64,000 bases of DNA from Arion vulgaris (Eukaryota > Mollusca > Gastropoda > Stylommatophora > Arionidae): the NCBI GenBank assembly GCA_020796225.1, contig CM036767.1, positions 20,838,927-20,902,926 on the forward strand. The letters are read 5' to 3'. Below the pieces are notes generated by a model. The model was given only the letters and a program-made list of their open reading frames with translations. It made no database searches and was not told where the DNA came from. The position numbers and the translations under genes were made by a program. This document shows, piece by piece, positions 43,040 through 53,463 of the stretch (position 1 is its first letter; every line of letters starts with the position of its first letter).

Positions 43040-43570
43040 TTCCTGGCAGTGCCCATACTGGTCCATGACCGTAGTCATTGTCTCTATTACAGAGATCCTC
43101 TGTCTACCTTCCTGGCAGTGACCATACTGGTCCATGACTGTAACCATTGTCTCTATTACAGAGATCCTCTGTCTACCTTCCTGACAGTGACCATACTGGT
43201 CCATGACTGTAACCATTGTCTCTATTACAGAGATCCTCTGTCTACCTCCTGGCAGTGACCATACTGGTCCATGACTGTAACCATTGTCTCTATTACAGAG
43301 ATCCTCTGTCTACCTTCCTGACAGTGACCATACTGGTCCATGACTGTAACCATTGTCTCTATTACAGAGATCCTCTGTCTACCTTCCTGGCAGTACCATA
43401 CTGGTCCATGACTGTAACCATTGTCTCTATAGAGATCCTCTGTCTACCTTCCTGGCAGTGACATACTGGTCCATGACCGTAGTCATTGTCTCTATTAAGA
43501 GATTCTCTACTTCTGGCAGTGCCATATGGTCCATGACTGTAACCATTGTCTATTACAGAATCCTCTGTCA
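43040..43570. repeat. 69-bp minisatellite, about 7.5 copies
   Basis: AGAGATCCTCTGTCTACCTT, CCTGGCAGTGACCATACTGG, TCCATGACTGTAACCATTGT, CTCTATTAC recurs at 43091, 43160 and 43229. The last two copies (43430-43570) are eroded by deletions. Open frames on both strands reflect the 69-bp period. Confidence 0.95.
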
Positions 43571-44159
43571 CCGTCGTGAGTTTGAAACCATAACCATTGA
43601 CACTCTGTCGGCTTGCTCTACTCATCACTACCTGCTCCCATGGCTTCCAGTGACCTTGCCGGGAGGGGAGAGGGAGGCTTAACGAGTACTCCACCTTGCC
43701 CAAGGGGCCCGTAGACTATCGGAGGGAGGGAGGCGTCTTACATCTTCTTTGATAGAGGTTTACCTCTACCCCGCTACCCAAACAGTCCCGCTACAGTCCA
43801 TGGTCTGGGATTGGTTATTGGTTACTGAAGTGACGTTACAGCAGACCAATAGGTGCTCAGTCTGCTGCAACAGATTTCGAAGGGTATGCATACTGATGGT
43901 TCTTTCTCCGCCTCTCAAGCAACCAACTCTACATTTACAACGTATAATTTCAAACGCCGTAAATCGCTGGATTGAATCAACGTCTATTTTAGTGTCCTCA
44001 TTCAACAGTAGTTTGCCTAGAGACTGAAGAACATCTCCCTTATTCATCTTAATTCCCCTTCTTTCGAAGCAAGCAGGTCCGTTCTCTCGTTGCTACGAAC
44101 ACCCGCATGCCTAGGACAGTAGATCCACATGAGTCTCTGGAAGTTGGAAACCACAATAT
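43571..44159. other. Unassigned intron sequence
   Basis: No match to the families in this window. A 93-codon minus-strand frame at 43766-44047 has no motif I recognise. Confidence 0.45.
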
Positions 44160-44650
44160 CCACTCATACCGATGTCGAAGATTTCAGGTTCAGAAGCAGA
44201 GTGGGCATAACTTCACGCACCGAATACATCGAAAGACAACACATGCTTTAGTTTGGACATTTAATAAGATGGGATACAACCAACCACCAATAACAGCATA
44301 CAATAAAAAGAGATCAGGTACTAGAACCAAGGAAGACCAAGAAAAAGATGGATAGACAATATCAAGACCACACTAAATAAACACGGATATAACACAACAA
44401 GGCTATGTTTTAGGGCCTACCAAACCAATGTGCAACGTATACACGTTCTTGGCAAAATCAAACATATCACAAAGAGTGATTAAAATTGGTCGTAAAGAAC
44501 GAACGCAAAGAAGAAGAAGAACACAACAAGGGTGACTCATCTAGCACCGGAATGCAAATTAAAGCTCACACCTCTACGCTTACAACCAACAACCCCGACA
44601 ACCAATTCCATCATCCACCTGAGGAAATACAATAGACAATAGACGCTTGG
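44160..44650 (+). pseudogene. LINE type N fragment, split by SINE A
   Basis: CAGAAGCAGAGTGGGCATAA, ATACAACCAACCACCAATAA, GAAGACCAAGAAAAAGATGG (GRPRKRW-like) and AAACACGGATATAACACAAC match 13615-13905, then continue after the SINE with GGGTGACTCATCTAGCACCG. Confidence 0.87.
44403..44519 (+). mobile_element. SINE A, 5'-truncated, inserted in LINE N
   Basis: A 12-bp duplication, AACACAACAAGG, flanks it (44391-44402 and 44520-44531). It contains only the 3' portion, AACCAATGTGCAACGTATAC to the (GAA)n tail. 5' truncation plus a target duplication is the mark of L1-type reverse transcription. Confidence 0.94.
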
Positions 44651-45025
44651 GTTGTGATCTGGCTTACTACCGCTAACCCATAGACGCTTAGAAGAAGTTA
44701 CATGTCGTTATTTTACTTTACGCTCAAGTAGCTATTTATAACGTAACTATCTGTTTGATTGATTGATTTTGTAAGCACTATAACCAGATAAAGGGGTGCT
44801 GGTGAACCAGACCGACGCGTGCGGTTTAATAAAGCACACATCACTTCTTTGAAGATCATCAATTCTCAGGTATTCGTGCAGGCAGCACTCTGTGAACTTT
44901 GCCGCCATCAATATCACCGTCCCAGTCACTCAGTACTCGGGTATTATAAAACATGTTTATCTGAGTTGTTGATAAGTTTACATCTTACTGCCAGAATGCA
45001 TATCATACATTAAATTTGTTTATTT
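44651..45025. other. Unassigned intron sequence
   Basis: A short (GATT)n at 44755-44766; nothing else recognised. Confidence 0.4.
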
Positions 45026-45029
45026 TAAT

Positions 45030-45975
45030 ATTTAGATATTCACTCTCTCCTTATCTTTCTCTCTTAATCTCTTTCTATCTTAATCTCTTAATCTCGTTCT
45101 ATCTTTCTCTCGTAATCTCTTTCTCTCAATCTCTTTCTATCTTTCTCTCTTACTTTCTTCTTAATCTCTTTCTATCTTTCTTCTTAATCTCTTATCTTTA
45201 ATCTCTTAATCTCTTTCTCTCTAAACTTTCTATCTTAATCTCTTTCTATCTTTCTTCTCTTTCTCATCTTATCTCTTAATCTCTTTCTATCTTTCTCTCG
45301 TAATCTCTTTCTATCTTTCTCTCTTACTTTCTATCTTAATCTCTTTCTATCTTTCTCTTACTCTTTTCTTAATCTCTTAATCTCTTTCTCTAATCTCTTT
45401 CTATCTTTCTCTCTATTTCTCTTAATCTCTTTCATCTTTCTCTCTCTAATCTCTTTCTCTCTAATCTCTTTCTATCTTTCTCTTATCTTTCTATCTTAAT
45501 CTCTTAATCTCGTTCTATCTTTCTCTCTTAATCTCTTTCTCTCATAATCTCTTTCTATCTTTCTCTCTTAATCTCTTTCTATCTTTCTCTTAATCTCTTT
45601 CTATCTTTCTCTCTAATCTCTTTCTCAACTCTTTCTTCTTTCTCTTTCTATCTTTCTCTTTCTATCTTCTCTAATCTCTTTCTATCTTTCTCTCTAATCT
45701 TTCTTTTCTCTCTTTTCTCTCTTAATCTCTTTCATCTTTCTCTCTTAATCTCTTCTCTCAATCTTTTCTTTCTCTTAATCTCTTCTATCTTTTCTTACTT
45801 ATTCTCTTTCTTTATCTTTCTCTTAATCTCTTTCTACTTCTATCTCTTCATCTTCTTGTAATCTCTTCTATCTTCTAACTTTTCATCATCTCTTTACTAT
45901 CTTTCTCTCTTATTAATCTCTTTCTATCTTTCTCTCTTATTAATCTCTTTCTATCACTTATTCTCTCTTTCTCTG
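45030..45975. repeat. ~950-bp polypyrimidine array
   Basis: CTCTTTCTATCTTTCTCTCT and TTAATCTC units repeat throughout, with many 1-2-base losses. Nearly pure C/T on this strand. Confidence 0.96.
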
Positions 45976-45989
45976 CTTTCAGGAAATTG

Positions 45990-46440
45990 GTTAGAAGTGA
46001 CAGTGACGCAATGTTAAACTGGTTATAAGTGACAACACTGCGATAACAATTGTTAAGAAGTGATGTTACTACAATATAAAACTATTAATTAACATTTGTG
46101 TAGTAGAGAACTGGTTATAGTCGACTTCGCTACAATATAAAACTGGTTAAAATCGACCTTACTACATAGAAAAACTGGTTAGAATCGACTCTCATAAAAT
46201 TTACACCTACATAGAAAACTGGTTAAACACTTACAGAAACTGTTAATCCACCTTACTACATAGCAACGGTTAGATCATTCCAGAAAACTGTTAAAATCCA
46301 ACCTTTAAAACTTACTATAGCAAAACTGGTTAGAATCGATGATACTACAATAGAAAACTGGTTATAGTCGACGTTGTTGCAGTATCAAAATGGTTAAAGT
46401 CGTCGATTCTACATTAGAAAACTGGTTAAAGTCGTCAATA
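45990..46440. repeat. ~32-bp minisatellite, second array
   Basis: AAACTGGTTAGAATCGACGT plus TACTACAATAG and variants, the same unit as at 20385-20575. The middle (46190-46320) is heavily eroded by deletions. Confidence 0.9.
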
Positions 46441-46619
46441 ACGACGTCATATAAATGGATATGCCGCGATTTTTAATTTTCATTTCAATAAAAGCCAGAA
46501 ACATGTACATATGAAACATTCTATCGATTGAGTTATTTTAATTCCCCCTCCCCAAAAAATTGCAAACAAATAAAGTTGGAAAGTTGTTGTCGCATAACAA
46601 GCCACCCCACCGAATGTTG
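46441..46619. other. Unassigned, with SINE G tail trace
   Basis: GGATATGCCGCGATTTTTAA at 46459 resembles the SINE G 3' end. Nothing else. Confidence 0.4.
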
Positions 46620-47265
46620 ATCTTTTATAGTCTGCCACTGCCTCCATAAGTTGAACATTTTACATATTTGGGTAGTAAAGTGTCAAACAACGGAGACACG
46701 ATGAAAGAAATAAACTCTTGTATTGCTATAGCAGCTAGTGCCTTCACTAAATTAACGAATATCTGGCAATCTCAAGACCTTAGTATATGCACAAAAGTTA
46801 AATTATTTAGGTCATGTGTGATTCCTGTACTGACCTACGGTTGTGAAAATTGAAAATCAACAAAGAAAATTGATAAGAAACTGGACAGCTTTGAGAAAAA
46901 ATGTTTACGAAAATAATTAAAAGTAAAATGGAGTGATTTCGTTTCTAACAACACAGTGAGAGATAGAACACACCAACAACCCGTATCAAATATTATAAGA
47001 AAACGAAGGTGGAAATATTTAGGTCATGTTCTTAGATCAGACGAAAAGAGACTAAATCGACAAGTCCTTATGTGGTCACCAGTTGGGAAAAAAACGTGGA
47101 AGACCAAAGACCACTCTTCGAAGAACCATCCAACAAGAAAGTAAACTATTTGGATGTAAAACCATACAAGATCTCCAACTGCTAGCAACGAACCGCATCA
47201 CATGGAGATCTAAAACCTCTGCCCTATGTGCCGCCTTGGCACGAAAGGAACAAACTAACTAACTG
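46620..47265 (+). pseudogene. LINE type O fragment
   Basis: Frames give HFTYLGSKVSNNGDTMKEIN, SCIAIAASAFTKLTNIWQSQ, SICTKVKLFRSCVIPVLTYG, CENW-type sequence after one stop, then RRWKYLGHVLRSDEKRLNRQ, and the end SALCAALARKE. This is the order found after the RT core in RTE/BovB-like LINEs. It has several stops and no RT core. Confidence 0.88.
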
Positions 47266-47544
47266 CCTCCATATTTCATAATGGCAGCAGAGGGCTGGTA
47301 TTAAAACTGTTTTTTACTCTAATCTGCATCTTAAAGTGTATACTTTTTTTCGGATTTGAGAGTTAAGAGTGTCAATTAGTTTCTCACTGTGATGGCCTTC
47401 TATCATCTTGTTTCGATTTCCCCATCCAATGTGGCATCTTGTGTAAACAATATTTTACAGGTAGTTTGGAACTTGTTTCATTATGATATGTTTTATGTTG
47501 ATTGAGATTTTGGAAAGCATCTCATTCCATGTTTATTGCGCGTA
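47266..47544. other. Unassigned intron sequence
   Basis: No recognised element. Confidence 0.4.
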
Positions 47545-47990
47545 AGAAACTATCAAATTCTTTGTTGATTGGGCTTGAGAAACCATCAAATTATATGTTC
47601 ATTGGGCTTGAGAAACCATCAAATTATATGTTCATTGGGCTTGAGAAACCATCAAATTATATGTTCATTGGGCTTGAGAAACCATCAAATTATATGTTCA
47701 GTGGGCTTGAGAAACCATCAAATTATATGTTCATTGGGCTTGAGAAACCATCAAATTATATGTTCATTGGGCTTGAGAAACCATCAAATTATATGTTCAT
47801 TGGGCTTGAGAAACATCAATTATATGTTCATTGGGCTTGAGAAACCATCAAATTATATGTTCATTGGGCTTGAGAAACCATCAAATTATATGTTCATTGG
47901 GCTTGAGAAACCATCAAATTATATGTTCATTGGGCTTGAGAAACCATCAAATTATATGTTGAGTGGTGAAACCATCAAATTATATGTTGA
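47545..47990. repeat. 33-bp minisatellite, about 13 copies
   Basis: GAAACCATCAAATTATATGT plus TCATTGGGCTTGA repeats almost without change. One copy near 47811 has lost two bases. Open frames arise from the 33-bp period. Confidence 0.96.
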
Positions 47991-48336
47991 TTGAGTTTGG
48001 GAATCCCCGGACACCGCCTGGAAACTCCCCAGGAACCCCGGTCTCCATTTGTTTGTTGTGAATTAAAACGAAAGTACCGAATTAGTCAGGCTTTGCGTCA
48101 TCTTAAAAAAATATCGGGAGCCGGCTCGGTAGACCGAAGGGTTAACAACTCACCCCCAACCTCCCCCACCATAGAAATTCCAGTAATAGATTTTTAAAAA
48201 AAAGAATAACCTCACAGAATATGTTACAAAATCCTACAATGAACATATTGTTATCGTTGCATGATAAACATAAACATATTAATGTGACTCCATATTATCT
48301 TTCCAATCAAAACCGCGCCAAAACAGCAACGAAATT
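47991..48336. other. Unassigned intron sequence
   Basis: GTTTGGGAATCCCCGGACAC at 47996 resembles a hAT element end, but no partner end was found. Confidence 0.35.
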
Positions 48337-48344
48337 ATTTATGA

Positions 48345-48731
48345 CAGCGGTTCCAAAACTGTGCATTACGCGGACTCCTTTTAAATACATTTTGCTGCTG
48401 CCGACCCCCAAAAGTGTTTATATATGAAAATCTTCTAGTGATGGAGTTACTATTACACCACATCAAGTCAAACTAGCTCCAATTTCTCAGACTGCGGGAA
48501 ACTTCAAATGATCCTTCATTTTGTCCTGTTAGACATTTAGACTCCGGTCTGATCCGGATCCTTTGACTCAGCAGCGGTACTAGTTTACCACTGTTTTTAT
48601 ACATTTAAAAAAAATTTATTTTTTCTGTTTGAAATGTCCAAGATTATAATATTTCTTCAAGCGCTGGAGGTTCCCATGTGAGTACCTCACGGAACACCGG
48701 GGCTCCGCGGACCCCAGTTTGGGAAACGCTG
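48345..48731. mobile_element. hAT-type MITE, 387 bp
   Basis: Ends CAGCGGTTCCAAAACTG and CAGTTTGGGAAACGCTG form imperfect inverted repeats. Perfect 8-bp duplications ATTTATGA flank it (48337-48344 and 48732-48739). No transposase. Confidence 0.93.
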
Positions 48732-48739
48732 ATTTATGA

Positions 48740-48981
48740 AAACGTAAACATTTCAAACAAACATTATAACACCCCATGGACATTAAATAAATAAATAACA
48801 CTTGCTAGTTTGTTGATATTAGAAACACGTAATGTTGCAACAATTTGGTAGTGCAGTTATTTTCTATACAGAGTGGACAATTTTAGATTGGGACAAAGAC
48901 AAATGATAGAGGTGGGCAGGTAGCAGAGATGTGAGATAACCGAATTCACAACATTTTCAAGCACATTTTTAAACATTCTAT
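48740..48981. other. Unassigned intron sequence
   Basis: No recognised element. Confidence 0.4.
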
Positions 48982-49447
48982 TTCTTTTTCCAACACTTGT
49001 TGAATCACTCTGTGAGTTGTATGTGATCTGAGCCTAAGAACGATTGTACGTTGAGCCAGCTACGCGCCTACACGTAGGCCAGCACATCCGATTTCTGCGA
49101 CGCTTTTTATTTACTAGGGTAGCTTCCATAGAAACACGAAGTGTTGAAAAGACCATCATGGATGGAGGCATCCCGGCAAAGAGGAGAAGAGGAAGACCAC
49201 GGAGAAGATGGATTCAGGATGTAACTTATGGTTTGAGCATGACGGATGCAGAAGCGGAACATCTGACCTCTGAGAGAGAAAAATTCCGGAGGACTTGGGG
49301 TGGCAAAGTTATGCTCAGAACAAGCTATTTGGTGATGATGATGAGCTTCCCTAAGCCCCTACCTCAATCGCCTCTTACGACATGCCTTGTATGTTGCAGT
49401 GTTACTATTCGTTGCTCCCCTTGCGAGCCTCTGCAACACATGGACGA
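48982..49447 (-). mobile_element. SINE B, split by LINE F
   Basis: Left part GATCTGAGCCTAAGAACGAT to GGGTAGCTTCC; right part CCTCAATCGCCTCTTACGAC to GCAACACATGGACGA. The break is a LINE insertion with a duplicated AGCTTCC. Confidence 0.9.
49138..49343 (+). pseudogene. LINE type F, 206 bp, inserted in SINE B
   Basis: Flanked by AGCTTCC at 49131-49137 and 49344-49350. Nearly open frame: VEKTIMDGGIPAKRRRGRPR, RRWIQDVTYGLSMTDAEAEH, REKFRRTWGGKVMLRTSY, then (GAT)n. Extreme 5' truncation plus a target duplication is standard LINE behaviour. It is the best-preserved end of this family here. Confidence 0.93.
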
Positions 49448-49504
49448 CATCTTAAATAAATATGTACATGTAAAATTCACGCATGCGCAGATTATACTAA
49501 CATT

Positions 49505-50040
49505 TTGAGTACCAATCTGGCGGCGTAGAGGTAAGGTGTTTACATCTCGCTTCTAATGTACTTGGTTCGTTCCCCGTATGTAACGATAAGGATATTTTTC
49601 CAAAGATCCCTGATTTCAATGTAGATGCGATCAAGTTCCTAGTCATATAGGAGGAGATCCACGCTAAAACGTAGGTCCCGTTTAAAGGGTTTTAAAGCCG
49701 AAGGATTGACTTCATTGCACCGGGTTTTACCCCATATGGCTCGACCCTTTCCACAGAAATGCACGCCACCTGCCGAGAGTATTGCACAAAGCACGAACTC
49801 CGTAGCTTCGACAACAATCCTAGGGGTCTCTGGAAAAAAATGCACTCGTGAACAGAAGGCTGAGGTCCGGATTCGAACCCACGACCTTCGACTCGCAATG
49901 CAAAGGGCTTAACCACTCAGCCACCCCGTGTTCAAGCTCAGCACGTAAAAGAACCATTGTCATTTGAAAATGGTCAAGAGTAGACTGCAAAACCGCTGCC
50001 CGGGCAAAATTCATAAAATAGATTAAAATACAACTCTACA
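49505..50040 (+). mobile_element. SINE C, split by SINE D
   Basis: Head and body GGCGGCGTAGAGGTAAGGTG, CGCTAAAACGTAGGTCCCGT; resumes after the insert with GTTCAAGCTCAGCACGTAAA and AACCGCTGCCCGGGCAAAAT. The 3' end after about 50040 is lost. Confidence 0.88.
49682..49924 (-). mobile_element. SINE D inserted in SINE C
   Basis: CCCGT is duplicated on both sides (49677-49681 and 49925-49929). In sense orientation the head GTGGCTGAGTGGTTAAGC (A box) and GGGTTCGAATCCGGACC (B box) is a clear tRNA-like promoter. The body ends in TTAAAACCCTTT. It is the most complete SINE D here. Confidence 0.93.
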
Positions 50041-50319
50041 CAGTTTTCGGTATCGTACTATTATCCTTCAAGGAATCACGGAAAGGAGAAGGGAAAAAAA
50101 AACAGGCAGACAGAAAAACAATGGAATGACTTAAAATGAATGAGAAGATCTGAAAGTAACACAAAGCTGACAAGAAGATTAACCTTATCAGTGTCTCTAC
50201 GGTATCCTCATCCAGAGACGAATATGAGTAAGTTATAAGTGAATAGAGCTTATCTCAGCCGGGGAAAGCGCTCTACGAATTACTTGGAGACATTTAAGAA
50301 GGTGGGAGGCAGCAAGACA
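50041..50319. other. Unassigned intron sequence
   Basis: Purine-rich; no recognised element. Confidence 0.4.
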
Positions 50320-50955
50320 TTCTTCTTCTTCTTCGAACGCTCCATATCGACTACTTGTTAAACCATTCTGTGTGATTTCTATGTGATCTGAGCCAGAGCC
50401 AACTATAAACTACTGGGCCTTCGGGTTCAGGTAAGAATTGTGGGAAAATCAGACCCCAACTACACCTCGTGACCTCGCATTCCAGTATTGGTGTATATAG
50501 ACGAATTCATTTTAAAATCAACACAAAATGCTAAATCGAAGTTATATTATGCAACAAGTTAAGTTTAACAATAAGGAATATCAATATTATGAATATTTTT
50601 CACCAATAAATAACCATAGACTTACAGAATTGAGTAAAATTGCAAAAAAGCATTGCAGTGTTCTATCAAACATTGTAATTTCCAGACCCCTTTTCTAATC
50701 AAGGTCAGGAATACCAGTCAGTTGTCTGGCCTAGTTATCTAGAGTTGTCTGTGTCTAAGCTTAAGAGCGATTGTACATTGTGTCAGTTACGCGCCTACTA
50801 GTAGGCCAGCACATCCGATTTCTGCGATGCTTTTATTTACTAGGGTAACTTCCCTAGATCCTACATCAGTCGCCACCTACGACATGCCTTGTAGGTCCCA
50901 GTAGTGGTACTATTATTTGCTTACCTTGCGGGCCTCAGCACCACACGGGACAGCA
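50320..50955 (-). mobile_element. SINE B, split by an inverted-terminal element
   Basis: Left part CTTCTTCTTCGAACGCTCCA to GTGATCTGAGCC (50398); right part AAGCTTAAGAGCGATTGTAC (50757) to GGCCTCAGCACCACACGGGA. The bases AGCYTAAG at the break suggest a short target duplication. Confidence 0.88.
50399..50752. mobile_element. ~350-bp inverted-terminal element, copy 1
   Basis: Begins GAGCCAACTATAAACTACTG and ends ATCTAGAGTTGTCTGTG. The interior (CCTCGCATTCCAGTATTGGT, CATTTTAAAATCAACACAAA) matches the reversed element at 61850-62205. No coding capacity. Confidence 0.82.
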
Positions 50956-50971
50956 ATATATTAAAGAAACC

Positions 50972-51298
50972 TTGCTTGATAGAACCATCATCATTGTACA
51001 TCAGGGAAAAACCATGTATACTCTAATCTATTTCTTAAATAGGAAAATCTCAGCGGCAGTGCACGAGCTCCGTAGTACCAGTTAGAGTTACGGTGTAATT
51101 TTGAAGATATCGAAAATTTTTGTAGAAATTATATGTCAATCTTAGTGAGTTTTGAAGATGTGGATTCTTTGTTAATTGTGCCCAGGGCAGCGACTTTACA
51201 GCCTACATTTACCGATTTGTATCTGTTAAGGGTTTCTTTACATATGTAACTTGAACACGCGATCTATATTGTATCGTCCGTCTTCTATAAAACTCTCA
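50972..51298 (-). mobile_element. SINE C, partial and diverged
   Basis: GAACCATCATCATTGTACAT, AGGAAAATCTCAGCGGCAGT, CGAGCTCCGTAGTACCAG, then GGGCAGCGACTTTACAGCCT. Rearranged between 51130 and 51180. Confidence 0.8.
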
Positions 51299-51299
51299 G

Positions 51300-51695
51300 C
51301 GGCATGGATGGATGGATGAGGATGTGCGATGGATGGATAAGGATGCTTGATGGATGGATGGATGCTTGGGTGGATGAATGGATGGATAGAAGGATGAGTG
51401 GATGGATGGATGGATAGAAAGATGATGGATGGAGGGATGGATAGAAAGATGCTGGATGATGAATGGATGGATAGAAGGATGAGTGGATGGATGGATGGAT
51501 GGATGGATGGATAGAAAGATGCATGGATGGAGGGATGGATAGAAGGATGCTTGAATGGATGGATGGATGGATGAGGGATGGATAGAAGGATGGATAGAAG
51601 GATGCATGGATGGAGGGATGGATGAGGATGCATGGATGGAGGGATAGATAGAAGGATGGATGGAAAAAATAGAAGGATACATGGATGGATGCTTG
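51300..51695. repeat. (GATG)n / GGATAGAAGGATG array
   Basis: Runs of (GGAT) with AGAAGGATG interspersed. The minus strand is open in all three frames (Ser/Ile/His/Pro), a consequence of the tetranucleotide repeat. Confidence 0.96.
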
Positions 51696-51766
51696 GTCAT
51701 TAAGACGAATCATGTTTACAAAAGTGAGAAGACTTGAATGATGTTTTGTTTTGATATATTTAACAG

Positions 51767-51830
51767 CGTTCCAACATTTAAAGTTCTCCCAGAAGAGACG
51801 TTAAGCAAGATAGCAGATGTTTTAGAAGAG
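51767..51830 (+). CDS. prkg1: cGMP-dependent protein kinase exon 4 (start of cNMP-binding domain B)
   Basis: Acceptor TATTTAACAG, donor GTAAGT at 51831 (consensus). The first C completes Ser with the AG left by exon 3. The frame reads [20 protein letters not shown] then E, the conserved N-terminal helices of the second cyclic-nucleotide-binding domain. Length 64 bp, ending in phase 0. The Ser-Val-Pro-Thr-Phe junction is typical of PRKG1. Intact. Confidence 0.94.
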
Positions 51831-51879
51831 GTAAGTACTACACTGCTTATTGTTCAACATTAGAGTTTTGAAGTCAATA

Positions 51880-52319
51880 TCATCATCATCATCATCATCT
51901 AGCTTGTCCTGAGCAGAACTTTGCCAACCCCAACAGTCCTTCTCTCTCTCTCATAGGCCAGATGTTCCGCCTCTGCAGTGGTCATGTTCAAACAATCAGT
52001 TAAATACTGAATCCATCTTCTCCGTGGTCTTCCTCTTCTACTCTTTGCTGGTATGCCTCCTTCCATGATGGTCTTCTCCAGTCCTTCGTGTCTTTTTATA
52101 TGTCCAAAATACTTCAATTTTCTCTTTCGTATTTGTAGCATCAACCAGTTTTCTTTCGATTTTGTGTTATTTCTGGATAGATCTATTTGTGATCTTCTCT
52201 GTCCATGATTTACCGAGTACTCTTCTGTAACACTTATATTGAAAAGCACTTATATGTTTTGTCCAGTGCCTTGATTAATGTCCATACTTCTAATCTAAGA
52301 AACGGTAACTTAACTTTAG
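51880..52319 (-). pseudogene. LINE type F fragment, reversed
   Basis: The minus strand has a 116-codon open stretch: KSKENWLMLQIRKRKLKYFG, HIKRHEGLEKTIMEGGIPAK, SRRGRPRRRWIQYLTDCLNM and TTAEAEHLAYERE. It ends in (GAT)n at 51880. The longest uninterrupted LINE reading frame in the window, still lacking the RT core. Confidence 0.9.
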
Positions 52320-52327
52320 GTTGAATT

Positions 52328-52494
52328 CAGTGGCGGCTCGTGATCATTTTTGTTGGTGGGGCCAGACACAAATTTTCAGGGAAATCATGGTTTTTGGATT
52401 AGGTTATATTTTAATTTATAAAATAATAAATACACGTTACACATTATTTTTGGTGGGGCCCGGTCCACAGGCCCTTAGTGACGAGCCGCCACTA
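52328..52494. mobile_element. hAT-type MITE, 167 bp
   Basis: CAGTGGCGGCTCGTGA at the left and GACGAGCCGCCACTA at the right, with interior TTTTTGTTGGTGGGGCCAGA shared with 4997-5301. Flanks GTTGAATT and ATTGGATT agree at six of eight bases, an aged target duplication. Confidence 0.85.
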
Positions 52495-52578
52495 ATTGGA
52501 TTTGTATTTTAGTATTTTATTTTTTGCTCTATGGATTTTCCTGATTTCTCTTGTTATTCCTGTGTTTCTTTATATCTT

Positions 52579-52835
52579 TTCCTTCTTCCAACGCTTCACA
52601 TTAACTACTTGTTAAATCACTCTTTTTTATTTGTATGTGATCTGAGCCTAAGAGCGATTGTATGTTGTGCAAATTATGCTCCTACAAGTAGGCCAGCACA
52701 TCCGATTTCTGCAACGCTTTTTATTTACTATGGTAGCTTCCCTAGGTCCTACATCAATCGCCTCCTACAACATGCCTTGTAGGTCATAGTGGTACTATTC
52801 TTTGCTTCCCTTACGGGCCCCGGTACCACACGGGT
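52579..52835 (-). mobile_element. SINE B, full length, reversed
   Basis: GAGCCTAAGAGCGATTGTAT, GGCCAGCACATCCGATTTCT, ATCAATCGCCTCCTACAACA, ending CCCCGGTACCACACGGGTG. Confidence 0.92.
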
Positions 52836-52837
52836 GT

Positions 52838-53034
52838 TATATATATATATTACTTCAGTTCTCTCTCTCTCTATATATATATATTACTTCAGTTCTCTCT
52901 CTCTCTATATATATATATTACTTCAGTTCTCTCTCTATATATATATGACTTCAGTTCTCTCTCTCTCTATATATATATATATTACTTCAGTTCTCTCTCT
53001 CTCTATAAAATATATATATATATATGACTTCAGT

Positions 53035-53106
<72 letters not shown>

Positions 53107-53150
53107 CTTCAGTTCTCTATATATGACTTCAGTTCTCTCTCTCTATATAT
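52838..53150. repeat. TA/TC microsatellite-based array, ~37-bp unit
   Basis: (TA)n, then TTACTTCAGTTCTCTCTCTC or GACTTCAGTTCTCTCTCTC, repeats about eight times; the (TA)n blocks vary in length. Confidence 0.95.
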
Positions 53151-53463
53151 CCATGTAATTTCACTGCTTAAGGTCAGACTAACAAACAGCCTGTCACGAA
53201 AAAGATGTACAAATTTCAATACAGTCTTGCTTGACAAATTACTGTTTGTTGAATATGTTTTACCGTAGTCTCGACAATAAACGTTAATGATTTATGCCAA
53301 ATTTAACATTGTAGGTACACAACAGGCATGTTCATGTCTTATGATATCTGTCTTACAACACGATTTCAAAATGATTGGCTGTTAGTATATAGTTGAATCA
53401 CTTGTGACCGATTTAGTGATTGATTGACACTGATTTTTGATTGATTGACATTCTTCTCTACAG
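53151..53463. other. Intron sequence before exon 5
   Basis: GATTGATTGACA is duplicated at 53410-53450. The polypyrimidine and acceptor TTCTTCTCTACAG ends at 53463. Confidence 0.5.

Noticed and set aside
43001..43703. Open frames across the 69-bp array on both strands
   Set aside because: 69 is a multiple of three; frames follow the repeat and end with it.
46620..47265. Possible intact LINE
   Set aside because: Only the post-RT C-terminal segment is present, with stops; no endonuclease or reverse transcriptase core was found for any LINE in the window.
47991..48060. A further hAT end (GTTTGGGAATCCCCGG)
   Set aside because: No partner end or 8-bp duplication could be paired with it.
49682..49924. 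tRNA-like A and B boxes suggesting a tRNA gene
   Set aside because: The head is fused to the SINE D body and recurs with it; no complete cloverleaf acceptor stem was evident. The same holds for SINE C, E and G heads.
51238..51713. Three overlapping minus-strand frames rich in Ser-Ile-His-Pro
   Set aside because: A (GGAT)n-type microsatellite is open in all three frames.
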